DNA of 43,866 nucleotides from Clostridiales bacterium (lineage in GTDB: Bacteria; Bacillota; Clostridia; Christensenellales; Aristaeellaceae): NCBI GenBank assembly GCA_015056325.1, contig SVGL01000018.1, positions 1 through 43,866 of the forward strand, written 5' to 3'. This document shows, in pieces, positions 26,338 to 34,755 of the stretch. A program made the translations under genes and the position numbers. Each line of letters begins with the position of its first letter. Position 1 is the stretch's first letter. Below the pieces are notes generated by a model. That model worked only from the letters and a program-made list of their open reading frames with translations, had not been told where the DNA came from and ran no database searches.

Positions 26338-28188
26338 ATGCGTGATGAATTTCGTTATTGGCTTCCGTTCCTGACCAAGGATGTGCCTGCCGAGCTGACC
26401 AGCCCTGTTGATGTGGCACGGTTTGAGCTGGCCCAGGCGCTGCCCGTAGTCGCGGCTGATATGAAGGTCGAGCTGCAGCCCGACGGTACCGCCAGCGAGT
26501 TCTTTACCGTCCGCAGCGAGGGAGATACCGTTACCATCTCCGGCGGCGACGTGGGCGTGCTGTATGGCGTGTACCGCGTGCTGATGGCCCTCTACTGCGG
26601 CGAGAAGCTGCCTTCTGACCAGACCCAGCAGCCCAAGTACGCCCTGCGCATGGTTAACTGCTGGGACAACGCCGACGGCGACATTGAGCGCGGCTACTCC
26701 GGCCGTTCGCTGTTCTTTGACGACGGTATGTTCGACTACGAGCCCGAGCGCCTGCGCATGATGGCCCGCATGATGGCCTCCGTGGGCCTGAACGTGGCGT
26801 GCATCAACAACGTCAATGTGCGCAACCCTGCCCATCGCCTGATTGAGGACTGGCTGCCTGAGCTGGCAGAGGTCGCGGCAATCTTCCGCCCCTTCGGCGT
26901 GAAGCTGATGGTCTCCATCGACTACTCCCAGCCCATGCGCCACGGCGTCCCCACCGCCGATCCCCTGGACGAGCGGGTGCAGAACTGGTGGAATGAGCAG
27001 TGCAAGCTGGTTTACGCCGCTGTCCCGGACCTGGTTGGATTCCTGGTCAAGGCGGACAGCGAGCATCGACCCGGCCCTTTCACCTATGGCCGCAACCACG
27101 CAGAAGGCGCCAACATGCTGGCCCGTGCCCTCAAGCCCCACGGCGGCAAGCTGATCTGGCGCTGCTTCGTGTACAACTGTCAGCAAGACTGGCGCGATCA
27201 GAAAACCGACCGTCCCGCAGCTGCCTACAATCACTATGTGTACCTGGACGGCCAGTTTGAGGACAATGTCATCCTGCAGGTGAAGAACGGCCCCTTCGAC
27301 TTCCAGGTGCGCGAGCCGCTGTCTCCCATGCTGCTGGCCATGCCCAAGACCAGCCTGGCCATCGAATGGCAGCTGGCACAGGAATACACCGGCCATCAGA
27401 TCGACATCTACGCCATGATGGGCATGTGGCAGGAGGTCATGGCTGACCTGGGCAGCGACACCATCATGGCCATGGCCGCCGTCAGCAACTGGGGTGATGA
27501 CGCCTGCGTCTACGGCCATCCCTTTGCGGCGGTGAACATGTTCGGCTACGGCCTGCTGTGCTGGAATCCCGACGCAGCTGACCCGGAGGCCATCGCCCGT
27601 ACCTGGGCAAAGCTGACCTACAACTTCTCCAAGGCGGACGAGGACACGCTGGTGGATATCCTCCTGGAAAGCCGCTGCGCGTATGAGAAGTACACCTCTC
27701 CCCTGGGCCTGTGCTGGATGGTCACGCCCCATGTGCACTACGGCGCAAGCCCCGACGGCTACGAGTACACAGCCTGGGGTACCTATCACCGCGCCAGCCG
27801 CGACGCAGTGGGCATTGACCGCACGTCAAGCGGCACCGGCTATGCCGATCAGTACCCCGCAGCCCTGCGCGACCGCTACTCCAACCTGGAGACCTGCCCG
27901 GACGAGTTGAAGCTGTGGTTCCACCGCCTGCGCTATGACTACGTCATGGCGGACGGCCGTACGCTGATCCAGCGCATCTATGACGACCACTTCGAGGGCT
28001 ATGACTGGGTCGTGGCTGCGGAAGAGAAACTGGCTGTGCTGCCCTTCCCGGAGGCTGACAAGGCGCTCATCATGGAGCGCATGTCCCGCCAGAAGAAGAA
28101 CGCCCGCGAATGGTGCGACATCGTGAACAGCTTCTTCTACCGCTTCTCCGGCGTGGAGGACGCAAAGGGCCGTCCGCTTTACATCTGA
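26338..28188 (+). CDS. aguA: GH67 alpha-glucuronidase
   Basis: A 616-aa GH67 enzyme that removes (4-O-methyl-)glucuronic acid from the ends of xylo-oligosaccharides by an inverting mechanism. Diagnostic segments are RMVNCWDNADGDIERGYSG, GFLVKADSEHRPGP, NHAEGANMLARALKPHGGK and VKNGPFDFQVREP, ending in MADGRTLIQRIYDDHFEGYD. The likely acid is Glu242, with the base pair Asp321 and Glu349 at the same mutual spacing as Asp365/Glu393 in Cellvibrio GlcA67A. There is no signal peptide, so it acts in the cytoplasm on imported oligosaccharides. The protein is shorter than the usual 670-730 aa, mainly at the N-terminus. AGGAGG fixes the ATG at 26338. The gene ends at a 15-bp hairpin. The KDG kinase and aldolase at the left edge would use the uronate released. 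Confidence 0.95.
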   Translation: MRDEFRYWLPFLTKDVPAELTSPVDVARFELAQALPVVAADMKVELQPDGTASEFFTVRSEGDTVTISGGDVGVLYGVYRVLMALYCGEKLPSDQTQQPKYALRMVNCWDNADGDIERGYSGRSLFFDDGMFDYEPERLRMMARMMASVGLNVACINNVNVRNPAHRLIEDWLPELAEVAAIFRPFGVKLMVSIDYSQPMRHGVPTADPLDERVQNWWNEQCKLVYAAVPDLVGFLVKADSEHRPGPFTYGRNHAEGANMLARALKPHGGKLIWRCFVYNCQQDWRDQKTDRPAAAYNHYVYLDGQFEDNVILQVKNGPFDFQVREPLSPMLLAMPKTSLAIEWQLAQEYTGHQIDIYAMMGMWQEVMADLGSDTIMAMAAVSNWGDDACVYGHPFAAVNMFGYGLLCWNPDAADPEAIARTWAKLTYNFSKADEDTLVDILLESRCAYEKYTSPLGLCWMVTPHVHYGASPDGYEYTAWGTYHRASRDAVGIDRTSSGTGYADQYPAALRDRYSNLETCPDELKLWFHRLRYDYVMADGRTLIQRIYDDHFEGYDWVVAAEEKLAVLPFPEADKALIMERMSRQKKNAREWCDIVNSFFYRFSGVEDAKGRPLYI

Positions 28189-28195
28189 GCACGCA

Positions 28196-28233
28196 AAAGC
28201 GTCCTGCATCGTTTGATGCAGGACGCTTTGTTG
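28196..28233. terminator. Bidirectional terminator between aguA and cysS
   Basis: AAAGCGTCCTGCATC and GATGCAGGACGCTTT (28196-28210 and 28215-28229) form a perfect 15-bp stem with a 4-base loop, followed by GTTGTTTT. Confidence 0.93.
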
Positions 28234-28240
28234 TTTTGGA

Positions 28241-29713
28241 TTAACCGCGGCTCCACACAGCGCCGCCCTTAGCGTCCTTGACGATGACGCCCATGGCAGC
28301 CAGTTCATCGCGGATACGGTCGGACTCAGCCCAGTTCTTGGCCTTGCGGGCCTCGTAGCGGGCGGTCAGCAGGGCGGTCACCTTGGCATTTTCCTCCTCG
28401 GTGGCGTCGGCAGGGCCGGCAATGACGTACTCATCCACACCGGCGGTAGCGGTGGCCGTCGCGGCGGACGCGCGCACCTTGGCAGCGGCCTCCAGCAGGT
28501 TCAGGCTCAACACCTTATCAAAGTCGCCGATCAGGTACAGCTTGGTGACGTCGTCGATATCCTTGGCCTTCAGCACGTCATAAACGCTGGTGATGGCCAG
28601 GGAGGTGTTCAGGTCGTTGGTCAGGCCCTTGAGGAACTTCTCCTGGTATTTCTTCGCAGCCTCGAGGTCGGGCTGCTTGGTGTCGTCTGGCTTGATGGCA
28701 GCGACGCGGCCCACCAGCTTATTGTAGGTGCCGGCAGCGTTGTCCAGGTTCTCCCAGGAGAACACCAGGTTCTGACGGTAGTGGCTCTGCAGGCAGAAGA
28801 GGCGGTAGGCCAGCGGGTCGTAGCCCTTTTCCTCCAGCAGGGACACGGTCAGGAACTCGCCCTTGGACTTGGACATCTTGCCGCCGGCGGTGTTCAGGTG
28901 GTGGACATGGAACCAGGTCGTGCACCACTCGTGGCCCAGGTACGCCTCAGACTGGGCGATCTCGTTGGTGTGGTGCGGGAAGGCATTGTCGATGCCGCCG
29001 CAGTGCAGGTCAAGGTACTCGCCCAGGTGCTTCTTGGAGATGCAGGAGCACTCGATGTGCCAGCCGGGATAGCCCACGCCCCAGGGAGAATCCCATTTCA
29101 GAGCCTGATCCTCAAACTTCGACTTGGTGAACCACAGCACAAAGTCCGCCTTATTGCGCTTGTTATCGTCGGCTTCCACGTCGTCGCGGACGCCTACGGC
29201 CAGGTCTTCCTCGTCGTGGTCGTTGAAGACGTAGTACTTCTCAAGCTTGGCGGTGTCGAAATAGATGTTGCCGCCGGCCTGGTAGGCAAAGCCCTTATCC
29301 AGGAGCTTTTCCACCATCTCGATGTAATCATCGATGCAGTTGGTGGCGGGCTCCACCACGTCAGGGGTCTTGATGCGGAGCTTGGCACAGTCAGCGAAGA
29401 AGGCGTCGGTGTAGAACTTAGCGATCTGCATGACCGACTTATTCTCACGCTTGGCGCCCTTGAGCATCTTGTCCTCGCCCTCATCGGCGTCAGAGGCCAG
29501 GTGGCCCACGTCAGTGATGTTCATCACGCGCTTGACGTTGTAGCCCTCATAGCGCAGGGCCTTTTCCAGCACATCCTCCATGATGTAGGAGCGCAGATTG
29601 CCAATATGGGCGAAGTGATAAACCGTCGGTCCGCAGGTGTACATGCTCACATCATTGCCGAAGCGGGGCTTGAAGGGCTCCTTGCGGTGGGACAGAGAAT
29701 TATACAGGAACAT
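28241..29713 (-). CDS. cysS: Cysteinyl-tRNA synthetase
   Basis: A 490-aa class I synthetase that charges tRNA-Cys. It has the HIGH-type motif HIGN in CGPTVYHFAHIGN, the zinc ligands (first Cys in CGPTVY, Cys in HIECS, and His/Glu in FPHHTNEIAQ), and KMSKS in GGKMSKSKGEF. The anticodon-binding end reads ARKAKNWAESDRIRDELAAMGV. Before it is an Ala/Thr-rich linker (KVRASAATATATAG) that is longer than usual. The zinc region (SCISKKHLGEYLDLHCGGID) departs from the common SAMSxxxLG form but keeps the ligands. The ATG at 29713 is chosen because GAAAGG lies 9 bases upstream; an ATG at 29722 abuts that site. Its promoter begins inside the last codons of the GH2 gene on the same strand. Confidence 0.96.
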   Translation of the reverse strand: MFLYNSLSHRKEPFKPRFGNDVSMYTCGPTVYHFAHIGNLRSYIMEDVLEKALRYEGYNVKRVMNITDVGHLASDADEGEDKMLKGAKRENKSVMQIAKFYTDAFFADCAKLRIKTPDVVEPATNCIDDYIEMVEKLLDKGFAYQAGGNIYFDTAKLEKYYVFNDHDEEDLAVGVRDDVEADDNKRNKADFVLWFTKSKFEDQALKWDSPWGVGYPGWHIECSCISKKHLGEYLDLHCGGIDNAFPHHTNEIAQSEAYLGHEWCTTWFHVHHLNTAGGKMSKSKGEFLTVSLLEEKGYDPLAYRLFCLQSHYRQNLVFSWENLDNAAGTYNKLVGRVAAIKPDDTKQPDLEAAKKYQEKFLKGLTNDLNTSLAITSVYDVLKAKDIDDVTKLYLIGDFDKVLSLNLLEAAAKVRASAATATATAGVDEYVIAGPADATEEENAKVTALLTARYEARKAKNWAESDRIRDELAAMGVIVKDAKGGAVWSRG

Positions 29714-29745
29714 ATATGTCATCCTTTCAGGTTGGAATCCTGACT

Positions 29746-29774
29746 ATGATACCACTAAATGCCGGGAAAGTCAA
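29746..29774 (-). promoter_or_regulatory. cysS promoter overlapping the GH2 stop codon
   Basis: On the minus strand TTGACT (29774-29769) and TATCAT (29751-29746) are separated by 17 bases. The TGA stop of the GH2 gene (29773-29771) is part of the -35 box, and no terminator separates the two genes. Confidence 0.75.
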
Positions 29775-32700
29775 ACATTGGCCGGGTCATCTTGATCAAA
29801 TTTGAACCCATAGAAATCGAACTGACATCCCGGCAGGAACACGAAACTCACCTTGCAAACACCCTGCAGCACCTCCACCGGAAAGGTCTGCTTGCCGCGG
29901 ACAGTACCCTTGAACTGCGCCAGGGCCGTCACCGTTTCTCCTGCTTCGTTCTGGCAGCGGATGGTGACGGGATTCTCGCTCAGCGGCGTGCAGCCGTCGA
30001 TGGTCAACAGGGCTTTCTTCGCATCGCCGAAGTCCATGTTCTCATATACCAGCGAAACGTTGTTGCCGATACCAAACACCCCCTCAGCCATCCGGGTAAA
30101 GCTGTCGCCATAAACTTCATCTGCCTGCAGGGTGGAAAGCGGCATCCATGCGCGGCTCTGCTTGGCGAATGAGAAGCCCTTCAGGTGGATCTTGCGATCC
30201 ATGGTGAAACACAGCGTATGCAGGCCGGTCAGGCGACGCGGCAGCTTGTAGGTCTCCGACTGGTAAACATTCCAGCGGGAAAGCTTCTGGTACGGCAGCA
30301 CCGCGATGATTTCGCCGCCATCGCGGGGATGGCCGTCCCACAGCGTCACGCTGTAATGGCTGCTGTCCAGGGCGAAAATGGGCAGGGTGATCTCGTCCGA
30401 GCCCGCCGGGCCAAAGTCCACATTGACAAAGCCAGCCATGCTTTCTCCGTCCCGGGCAAAGGCCACGCCCTGCTCGTTGCCGCTGGTCAGCTCACCGTAG
30501 CTGATGGTATACAGCCCGCCGGAAATAAAGCCATAGGGATCCAGATTGGGCTGTCCCAGGCCTTCAATGACAATGTCCTGCTGGCTGATAACGCGGGCAT
30601 GGTTATAGCCGTTGTTACAGCTGGCACGCAGGTACACAGTATCATCGCCAAGTGCGGTAACGGTGACGATATCGCCCTCAACCGTATACGCCGCACAGGG
30701 GCTTTCGATGCCCTTGGCGTTGGTGATGCGGAAGCTGATGGGCTGCTTCATCGCATTGGCTGGATGCGTCTTTACACGAAAGGACACGGACTTGTGATCC
30801 GGGTTGAGCAGCTTCTTACCCAGCGGGATCAGCTCAATCTTGCGGACAGGGATTTCATCGGGCATGGCCTCCTCGCGGCACAGAGGCACGCTGCGGACGC
30901 GCTGCCAGGCATTCATATTCTGCATCACCGGGATATCCAGCACTGCCTTTCCCTTGCCGGGAGACGTGACCTCGATATGCACGTTCCCCGCTTCGCCGAT
31001 ATCCCCCACGATGGCCAGCAGCTTTCCATTGAACAGGCGGCGGCTGGTGGTCTTGTAGCCGTCGCGGTCGGTGGAATCGCCATTGTCCAGCCCCATCAGC
31101 ATTCCCTGTCCGCTAACGGACACATGCACCCGGTCGCAGGCATTGTCAACGGGATTGCCGTTAGCATCCACAGCGGAGATGGTCACAAACACAAGATCAT
31201 CACCGGTGGCATTCAGGACGGGCTTGAAGAACGCGGGCATCTCACCGCGTTCTGCGTGAAGCATGATACGCTGAGTATCACCAGGGGTGACGCGAACATC
31301 CTGCGCCAGGACAGCGCCATCTGCATCGTAGGAGATCGCCTTCAATTCGCCCGCCACGAAGGGCACCTGCCATACGGGCCAGCATTTCTCGGGATCGCGC
31401 AGATCGACCGCCCTCGCGCCAAGGCTTTCGCCGTTCAGGAAGAGCTCGACGGACGCGGCATTCACCATTACAGGCACGTCGATCGTTTGGCCCGGATTCC
31501 AGTCCCAGTGAACGCCGATATGCACCATGGGCTTGTCCGTCCACAAGGCCTTGAACAGATACCAATAATCCTTGGGGAAGACGGCGGTGTCCATCACGCC
31601 GAAGTAGCTGGAACGGGTATGGTAGGGCGTGGGCTCGCCGATATAGTCGATACCCGTCCAGATGTACTGGCCGAGGGAGAACTCGCAGTTCAGGTCCTCG
31701 ACGATCATCTTCGCCACGTTCTGCGTGCCCCAGGAGGTATTGCTGTTGCCCAGGGATGAGCACTGCAGGTCGTCATCGGTAAGAATAGGAGCGTTCATCG
31801 GGAAGCGATACACGCCGCGGCTGGAGACGGTGGAGGCCGTTTCGCTGCCATAGATCGCCCATTCGGGATGCTCAGCGTGGTGCTTTTCATAGAGCTTTTC
31901 GCCATAGTTGTATCCCACCGCCTGGACGAACTGGGCGCAGTGCTGGGCGCCGGGCCAGGGCATGTAATTGCTGCCGATGGTGGTCAGGCCGTTTCCCTTC
32001 GGATCGTGGCGGCGTACGTACTCACACAGCATCTGCGTCACCTTGCCGGCCTGCTCGGGATTATTGTTTGTGTCGCCGATTTCGTTGCCAATGGACCACA
32101 TCAGCAGGCTTGGGTGATTCCTGTCTCTACGTATCCAGGAAGCTACGTCGGCTTCTACATCCGCATCGAAGAAGCGGGCGTAGTCGTAGGTGGTTTTGGG
32201 ATGCTGCCACATATCGAAGGACTCATCCACCACGAGGATACCCAGCTCGTCGCACAGATCCATGACCCATTTTGAGGGCGGATTGTGGCTGGTGCGCAGG
32301 CTGTTGACGCCCATATCCTTCATCGCCTGAAGCTGCCGCCATGCCGCATGCCAGTTGAACGCGCTGCCCAGGCAGCCCAGATCATGATGCAGGCATACAC
32401 CGTGGAGCTTCACATGCTTTCCATTGACGAAGAGCCCGCGATCGGTGGTCACTTCGATCTCGCGGAAGCCGATCATTTCACGGATAACCTGATCGCCGAA
32501 GGTGGTTTCTATGGTGTAGCAGCCGCCGTCGCCAACTTCCCACAGATCCGGATTCTGAACCTGCATCTCCACGGTGGCCTTATCGCCCGTCACTTGTGCC
32601 ACAGTCTCGCAGATGAGATCGTGCGTGTCCAGAAGCCGGTGAATGACCGGATTCTCCGTGCCACCACCGGTCAGCTCTGTTTCAATGCGGATTGTCCACA

Positions 32701-33181
32701 TGTCACCATTGCGTCGCGTAGTAATATAGGTGCCGTCCAGAGCAATATGGCGTTTCTCCAGCACATGGAGCGTCACGTCGCGGAAAATGCCTGCACCGGA
32801 ATACCAGCGGCTGTTGGGACTCTGATGGCGGACGTGTACATGGAGAACATTCTCCCCTATCTGCAGCTTGTCCGTCAACACTGCGTCAAAAGCCGTGTAC
32901 CCATAATGGTGAGTGCAGATGACCTCATGATTGAGGAGTACATCACAGTCCATATACACACCGTCAAAACGCAGGATGACTTCCTTGGACATCCACTGCG
33001 CAGGTACATTCAGCACACGCCGGTACCAGCCATCCGCCGTTTCATACAGATTCTTTTCCTGGGGGATCAGAAAATCATGGGGAAGATCGACGGTTCCCCA
33101 TTGGGCAGACTCCGTTTCGGAAAGTGTTGACCCTTGCGAAAGCTTCACAAATTGCCATCCGTCATTGAAGAGAGATTCCAT
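29771..33181 (-). CDS. Multidomain glycoside hydrolase family 2 protein (beta-galactosidase-like)
   Basis: A 1136-aa GH2 enzyme. Residues ~1-145 form the sugar-binding jelly roll (including GAGIFRDVTLHV), ~145-245 the Ig-like domain and ~245-545 the TIM barrel, with acid/base Glu367 in MWSIGNEIGD and nucleophile Glu447 in YGSETAST. The region after residue ~545 resembles DUF4982 and the GH2 C5 domain. Beyond residue ~750 come an Ig-like unit (VSFRVKTHPANAM) and two beta-sandwich modules that look CBM6-like (each with VNVDFG/ENMDFG and ending in KGFSF/YGFKF). No signal peptide is visible, so it acts inside the cell, which is odd for an enzyme with carbohydrate-binding modules. Beta-galactosidase is most likely; beta-glucuronidase or beta-mannosidase are possible. 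The ATG at 33181 has AGGAG upstream; an ATG at 33199 lacks a good site. Confidence 0.88.
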   Translation of the reverse strand: MESLFNDGWQFVKLSQGSTLSETESAQWGTVDLPHDFLIPQEKNLYETADGWYRRVLNVPAQWMSKEVILRFDGVYMDCDVLLNHEVICTHHYGYTAFDAVLTDKLQIGENVLHVHVRHQSPNSRWYSGAGIFRDVTLHVLEKRHIALDGTYITTRRNGDMWTIRIETELTGGGTENPVIHRLLDTHDLICETVAQVTGDKATVEMQVQNPDLWEVGDGGCYTIETTFGDQVIREMIGFREIEVTTDRGLFVNGKHVKLHGVCLHHDLGCLGSAFNWHAAWRQLQAMKDMGVNSLRTSHNPPSKWVMDLCDELGILVVDESFDMWQHPKTTYDYARFFDADVEADVASWIRRDRNHPSLLMWSIGNEIGDTNNNPEQAGKVTQMLCEYVRRHDPKGNGLTTIGSNYMPWPGAQHCAQFVQAVGYNYGEKLYEKHHAEHPEWAIYGSETASTVSSRGVYRFPMNAPILTDDDLQCSSLGNSNTSWGTQNVAKMIVEDLNCEFSLGQYIWTGIDYIGEPTPYHTRSSYFGVMDTAVFPKDYWYLFKALWTDKPMVHIGVHWDWNPGQTIDVPVMVNAASVELFLNGESLGARAVDLRDPEKCWPVWQVPFVAGELKAISYDADGAVLAQDVRVTPGDTQRIMLHAERGEMPAFFKPVLNATGDDLVFVTISAVDANGNPVDNACDRVHVSVSGQGMLMGLDNGDSTDRDGYKTTSRRLFNGKLLAIVGDIGEAGNVHIEVTSPGKGKAVLDIPVMQNMNAWQRVRSVPLCREEAMPDEIPVRKIELIPLGKKLLNPDHKSVSFRVKTHPANAMKQPISFRITNAKGIESPCAAYTVEGDIVTVTALGDDTVYLRASCNNGYNHARVISQQDIVIEGLGQPNLDPYGFISGGLYTISYGELTSGNEQGVAFARDGESMAGFVNVDFGPAGSDEITLPIFALDSSHYSVTLWDGHPRDGGEIIAVLPYQKLSRWNVYQSETYKLPRRLTGLHTLCFTMDRKIHLKGFSFAKQSRAWMPLSTLQADEVYGDSFTRMAEGVFGIGNNVSLVYENMDFGDAKKALLTIDGCTPLSENPVTIRCQNEAGETVTALAQFKGTVRGKQTFPVEVLQGVCKVSFVFLPGCQFDFYGFKFDQDDPANV

Positions 33182-33214
33182 GCTCGTTCTCCTCTCCATT
33201 TTACTCTACACAAT

Positions 33215-33299
33215 GATTCGGTGTTCGCCTTTGAAATCCTGCGTGTACACAGCAATTCGCAAGTTTTAAAACAGACTTTCAGTCTGTCATCACCGAATC
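33215..33299. promoter_or_regulatory. Inverted repeats in the GH2 / class I hydrolase divergent region
   Basis: GATTCGGTG (33215-33223) and CACCGAATC (33291-33299) are perfect 9-base inverted copies 67 bases apart. Between them lies ACAGACT-TTC-AGTCTGT (33271-33287), a perfect 7-bp hairpin or operator, and the palindrome GTGTACAC (33242-33249). No clear sigma-A promoter for the GH2 gene is visible here. The pattern suggests regulator binding at two sites with looping. Confidence 0.45.
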
Positions 33300-33342
33300 T
33301 CGGTATGTTATGCTCACAATCTTGTCATTTTCTCATTTGGAT

Positions 33343-33371
33343 TTGACAGAACTGCGCATTCTATGTAAAAT
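33343..33371 (+). promoter_or_regulatory. Promoter of the class I glutamine-amidotransferase-like gene
   Basis: Perfect TTGACA (33343-33348), a 17-base spacer and TAAAAT (33366-33371). The ribosome-binding site AGGAGG follows about 18 bases later. Confidence 0.85.
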
Positions 33372-33401
33372 ATATCTATCATTCTTCAGGAGGATACCGT
33401 T

Positions 33402-34118
33402 ATGCGCCCTGTCATCGGCCTGACTCCTTCCCTGGAATCAGGTGAACATAAGATTTATACCCCCACCTCTTATCCCAAGGCCATTATTGAGGCCGGCGGC
33501 AATCCCATCTTTTTCAACTTCACGCGGGATGCCGACATGATTGAGACCTACGCTGCCATGGTGGACGGCGTGCTGTTCTCCGGCGGTGATGACGTGGATC
33601 CCTCCACCTACGGCGAAGAGCAGATCTGGGGCTGTGGCGATATCGTGCCCCTGCGGGATGACTTCGAGATCAAACTGCTGAAAGTGCTGGTGGAAAAATA
33701 CCCGGAGAAGCCCATCCTGGGCATCTGCCGCGGCGCCCAGGTGCTCAATGTCGGCATGGGCGGCACACTGTATCAGGATCTGCGCAGCCAGAAAGAAGGC
33801 TGCATTCGCCACCAGCAGCAGCAGAGCTCCCACTACGCCTCCCACAAGGCCATCGTGGAGGAGGGTTCCCTGCTCCATCGCATCTACGGCAGCACCGAGG
33901 TGAAGGTGAACTCCTTCCACCACCAGGCCGTGAAGGATCTTGCTCCTGGAATGCGCTTGACCGCAGTTGCCTCCGACGGTGTTGTCGAGGGCTTTGAGAA
34001 GCCGGATCATCCTTATTTTGTGGCTGTCCAGTGGCACCCGGAGCGTCTGGTGGAAGGCCCGCATCACCCTGAGCACAAGCCGCTGTTCAAGTCTTTCGTG
34101 GACGCCTGCAGGAAGTAA
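33402..34118 (+). CDS. Gamma-glutamyl-gamma-aminobutyrate hydrolase family protein (peptidase C26)
   Basis: A 238-aa class I glutamine-amidotransferase-like hydrolase of the PuuD type. The nucleophile is Cys109 in LGICRGAQVLNVG, and the triad is completed by His212 and Glu214 in VQWHPERL. The oxyanion loop LFSGGDDVDPSTYGEE is typical. Family members split gamma-glutamyl amides such as gamma-Glu-GABA, but no other putrescine-pathway gene is in the window, so the substrate here is open. AGGAGG fixes the ATG at 33402. The gene is alone, with a strong promoter and a terminator at 34126-34156. A dipeptide or peptidoglycan-fragment substrate is also possible. Confidence 0.88.
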   Translation: MRPVIGLTPSLESGEHKIYTPTSYPKAIIEAGGNPIFFNFTRDADMIETYAAMVDGVLFSGGDDVDPSTYGEEQIWGCGDIVPLRDDFEIKLLKVLVEKYPEKPILGICRGAQVLNVGMGGTLYQDLRSQKEGCIRHQQQQSSHYASHKAIVEEGSLLHRIYGSTEVKVNSFHHQAVKDLAPGMRLTAVASDGVVEGFEKPDHPYFVAVQWHPERLVEGPHHPEHKPLFKSFVDACRK

Positions 34119-34125
34119 AATTTCA

Positions 34126-34156
34126 GCGCAGCACCCATCGCGGATGCTGCGCCTTT
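34126..34156. terminator. Terminator between the C26 hydrolase and DUF2441 genes
   Basis: GCGCAGCA (34126-34133) pairs with TGCTGCGC (34145-34152) with an 11-base loop, followed by CTTTCTT on the plus strand and by a TGAAATTTT on the minus strand. Confidence 0.75.
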
Positions 34157-34157
34157 C

Positions 34158-34706
34158 TTATGCCAGATTTGCGTTGATTTCCTCCACCACACGGACCACT
34201 TCGATATCCCCGTCCGCGAGCATTTCCCAGATATACTCGTTGTCCTCGTTGGGAAGGTTCTGCCAGTAGTGATCAGCCTTTGCCAGATTCGCTTCCTTGT
34301 CCGGCGTACCGTCAAAGCAGTTGCAGGCATTGCCCACGAAGACCCGCCCTGTGATTTTCAGCTCCACGATCGCGTAGGTGGGACGGCCGATGCGCGCAAA
34401 AAACTCGCCCCACCGGCGGGATTCCTCCAGTTCACGGCTGACATACAGGCAGGCCATGCGGGATGGATACTGCGGGTATTTCTCCCGGCGGACTTCTTCC
34501 ATCGCCAGCTCCCGCAGAGCCACATCCAGGTGATGCTCCAGCGGCAGCGGGTACTGATCAGGATGGGCGTACACATCTTCCGCCGTGTCTGCCAAAGCCA
34601 TCACCCGGCTGTACACGCCGCTGTGATGGCTTTCATCAAATATGATATGCTGCCCGACGGTCATCGGGCGATCCGTGACGACATGATAGGCAGTGATGGT
34701 TTCCAT
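34158..34706 (-). CDS. DUF2441 family protein
   Basis: A 182-aa protein that I recognise as DUF2441 from its N-terminus: YHVVTDRPMTVGQHIIFDES, followed by HHSGVYSRVMAL. The second half has RPTYAIVELKITGRVFVGNA and LPNEDNEYIWEMLADGDIEV. The layout (small beta barrel with Tyr, His and Glu in conserved places) recalls ADP-ribosyltransferase-like folds, but this is inference from residue pattern and is not established by the sequence alone. GGAGG 4-5 bases before the ATG at 34706 sets the start. A terminator hairpin sits immediately upstream of the ribosome-binding site, so expression may need read-through from the ATP-grasp gene. No partner gene or toxin-antitoxin layout is seen. Confidence 0.75.
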   Translation of the reverse strand: METITAYHVVTDRPMTVGQHIIFDESHHSGVYSRVMALADTAEDVYAHPDQYPLPLEHHLDVALRELAMEEVRREKYPQYPSRMACLYVSRELEESRRWGEFFARIGRPTYAIVELKITGRVFVGNACNCFDGTPDKEANLAKADHYWQNLPNEDNEYIWEMLADGDIEVVRVVEEINANLA

Positions 34707-34720
34707 ATGTCCTCCTTATA

Positions 34721-34750
34721 GAAAAGGCTGGAAGATATCCTCCTCCAGCC
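34721..34750 (-). terminator. Terminator directly upstream of the DUF2441 gene
   Basis: On the minus strand GGCTGGA (34750-34744) pairs with TCCAGCC (34732-34726), followed by TTTTC. The GGAGG of DUF2441 lies at 34715-34711, about 6 bases further on. Confidence 0.8.
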
Positions 34751-34755
34751 TCCAT

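Noticed and set aside
26290..27789. 499-codon open frame antisense to aguA
   Set aside because: Starts and ends inside real genes, has no ribosome-binding site and shows shadow composition.
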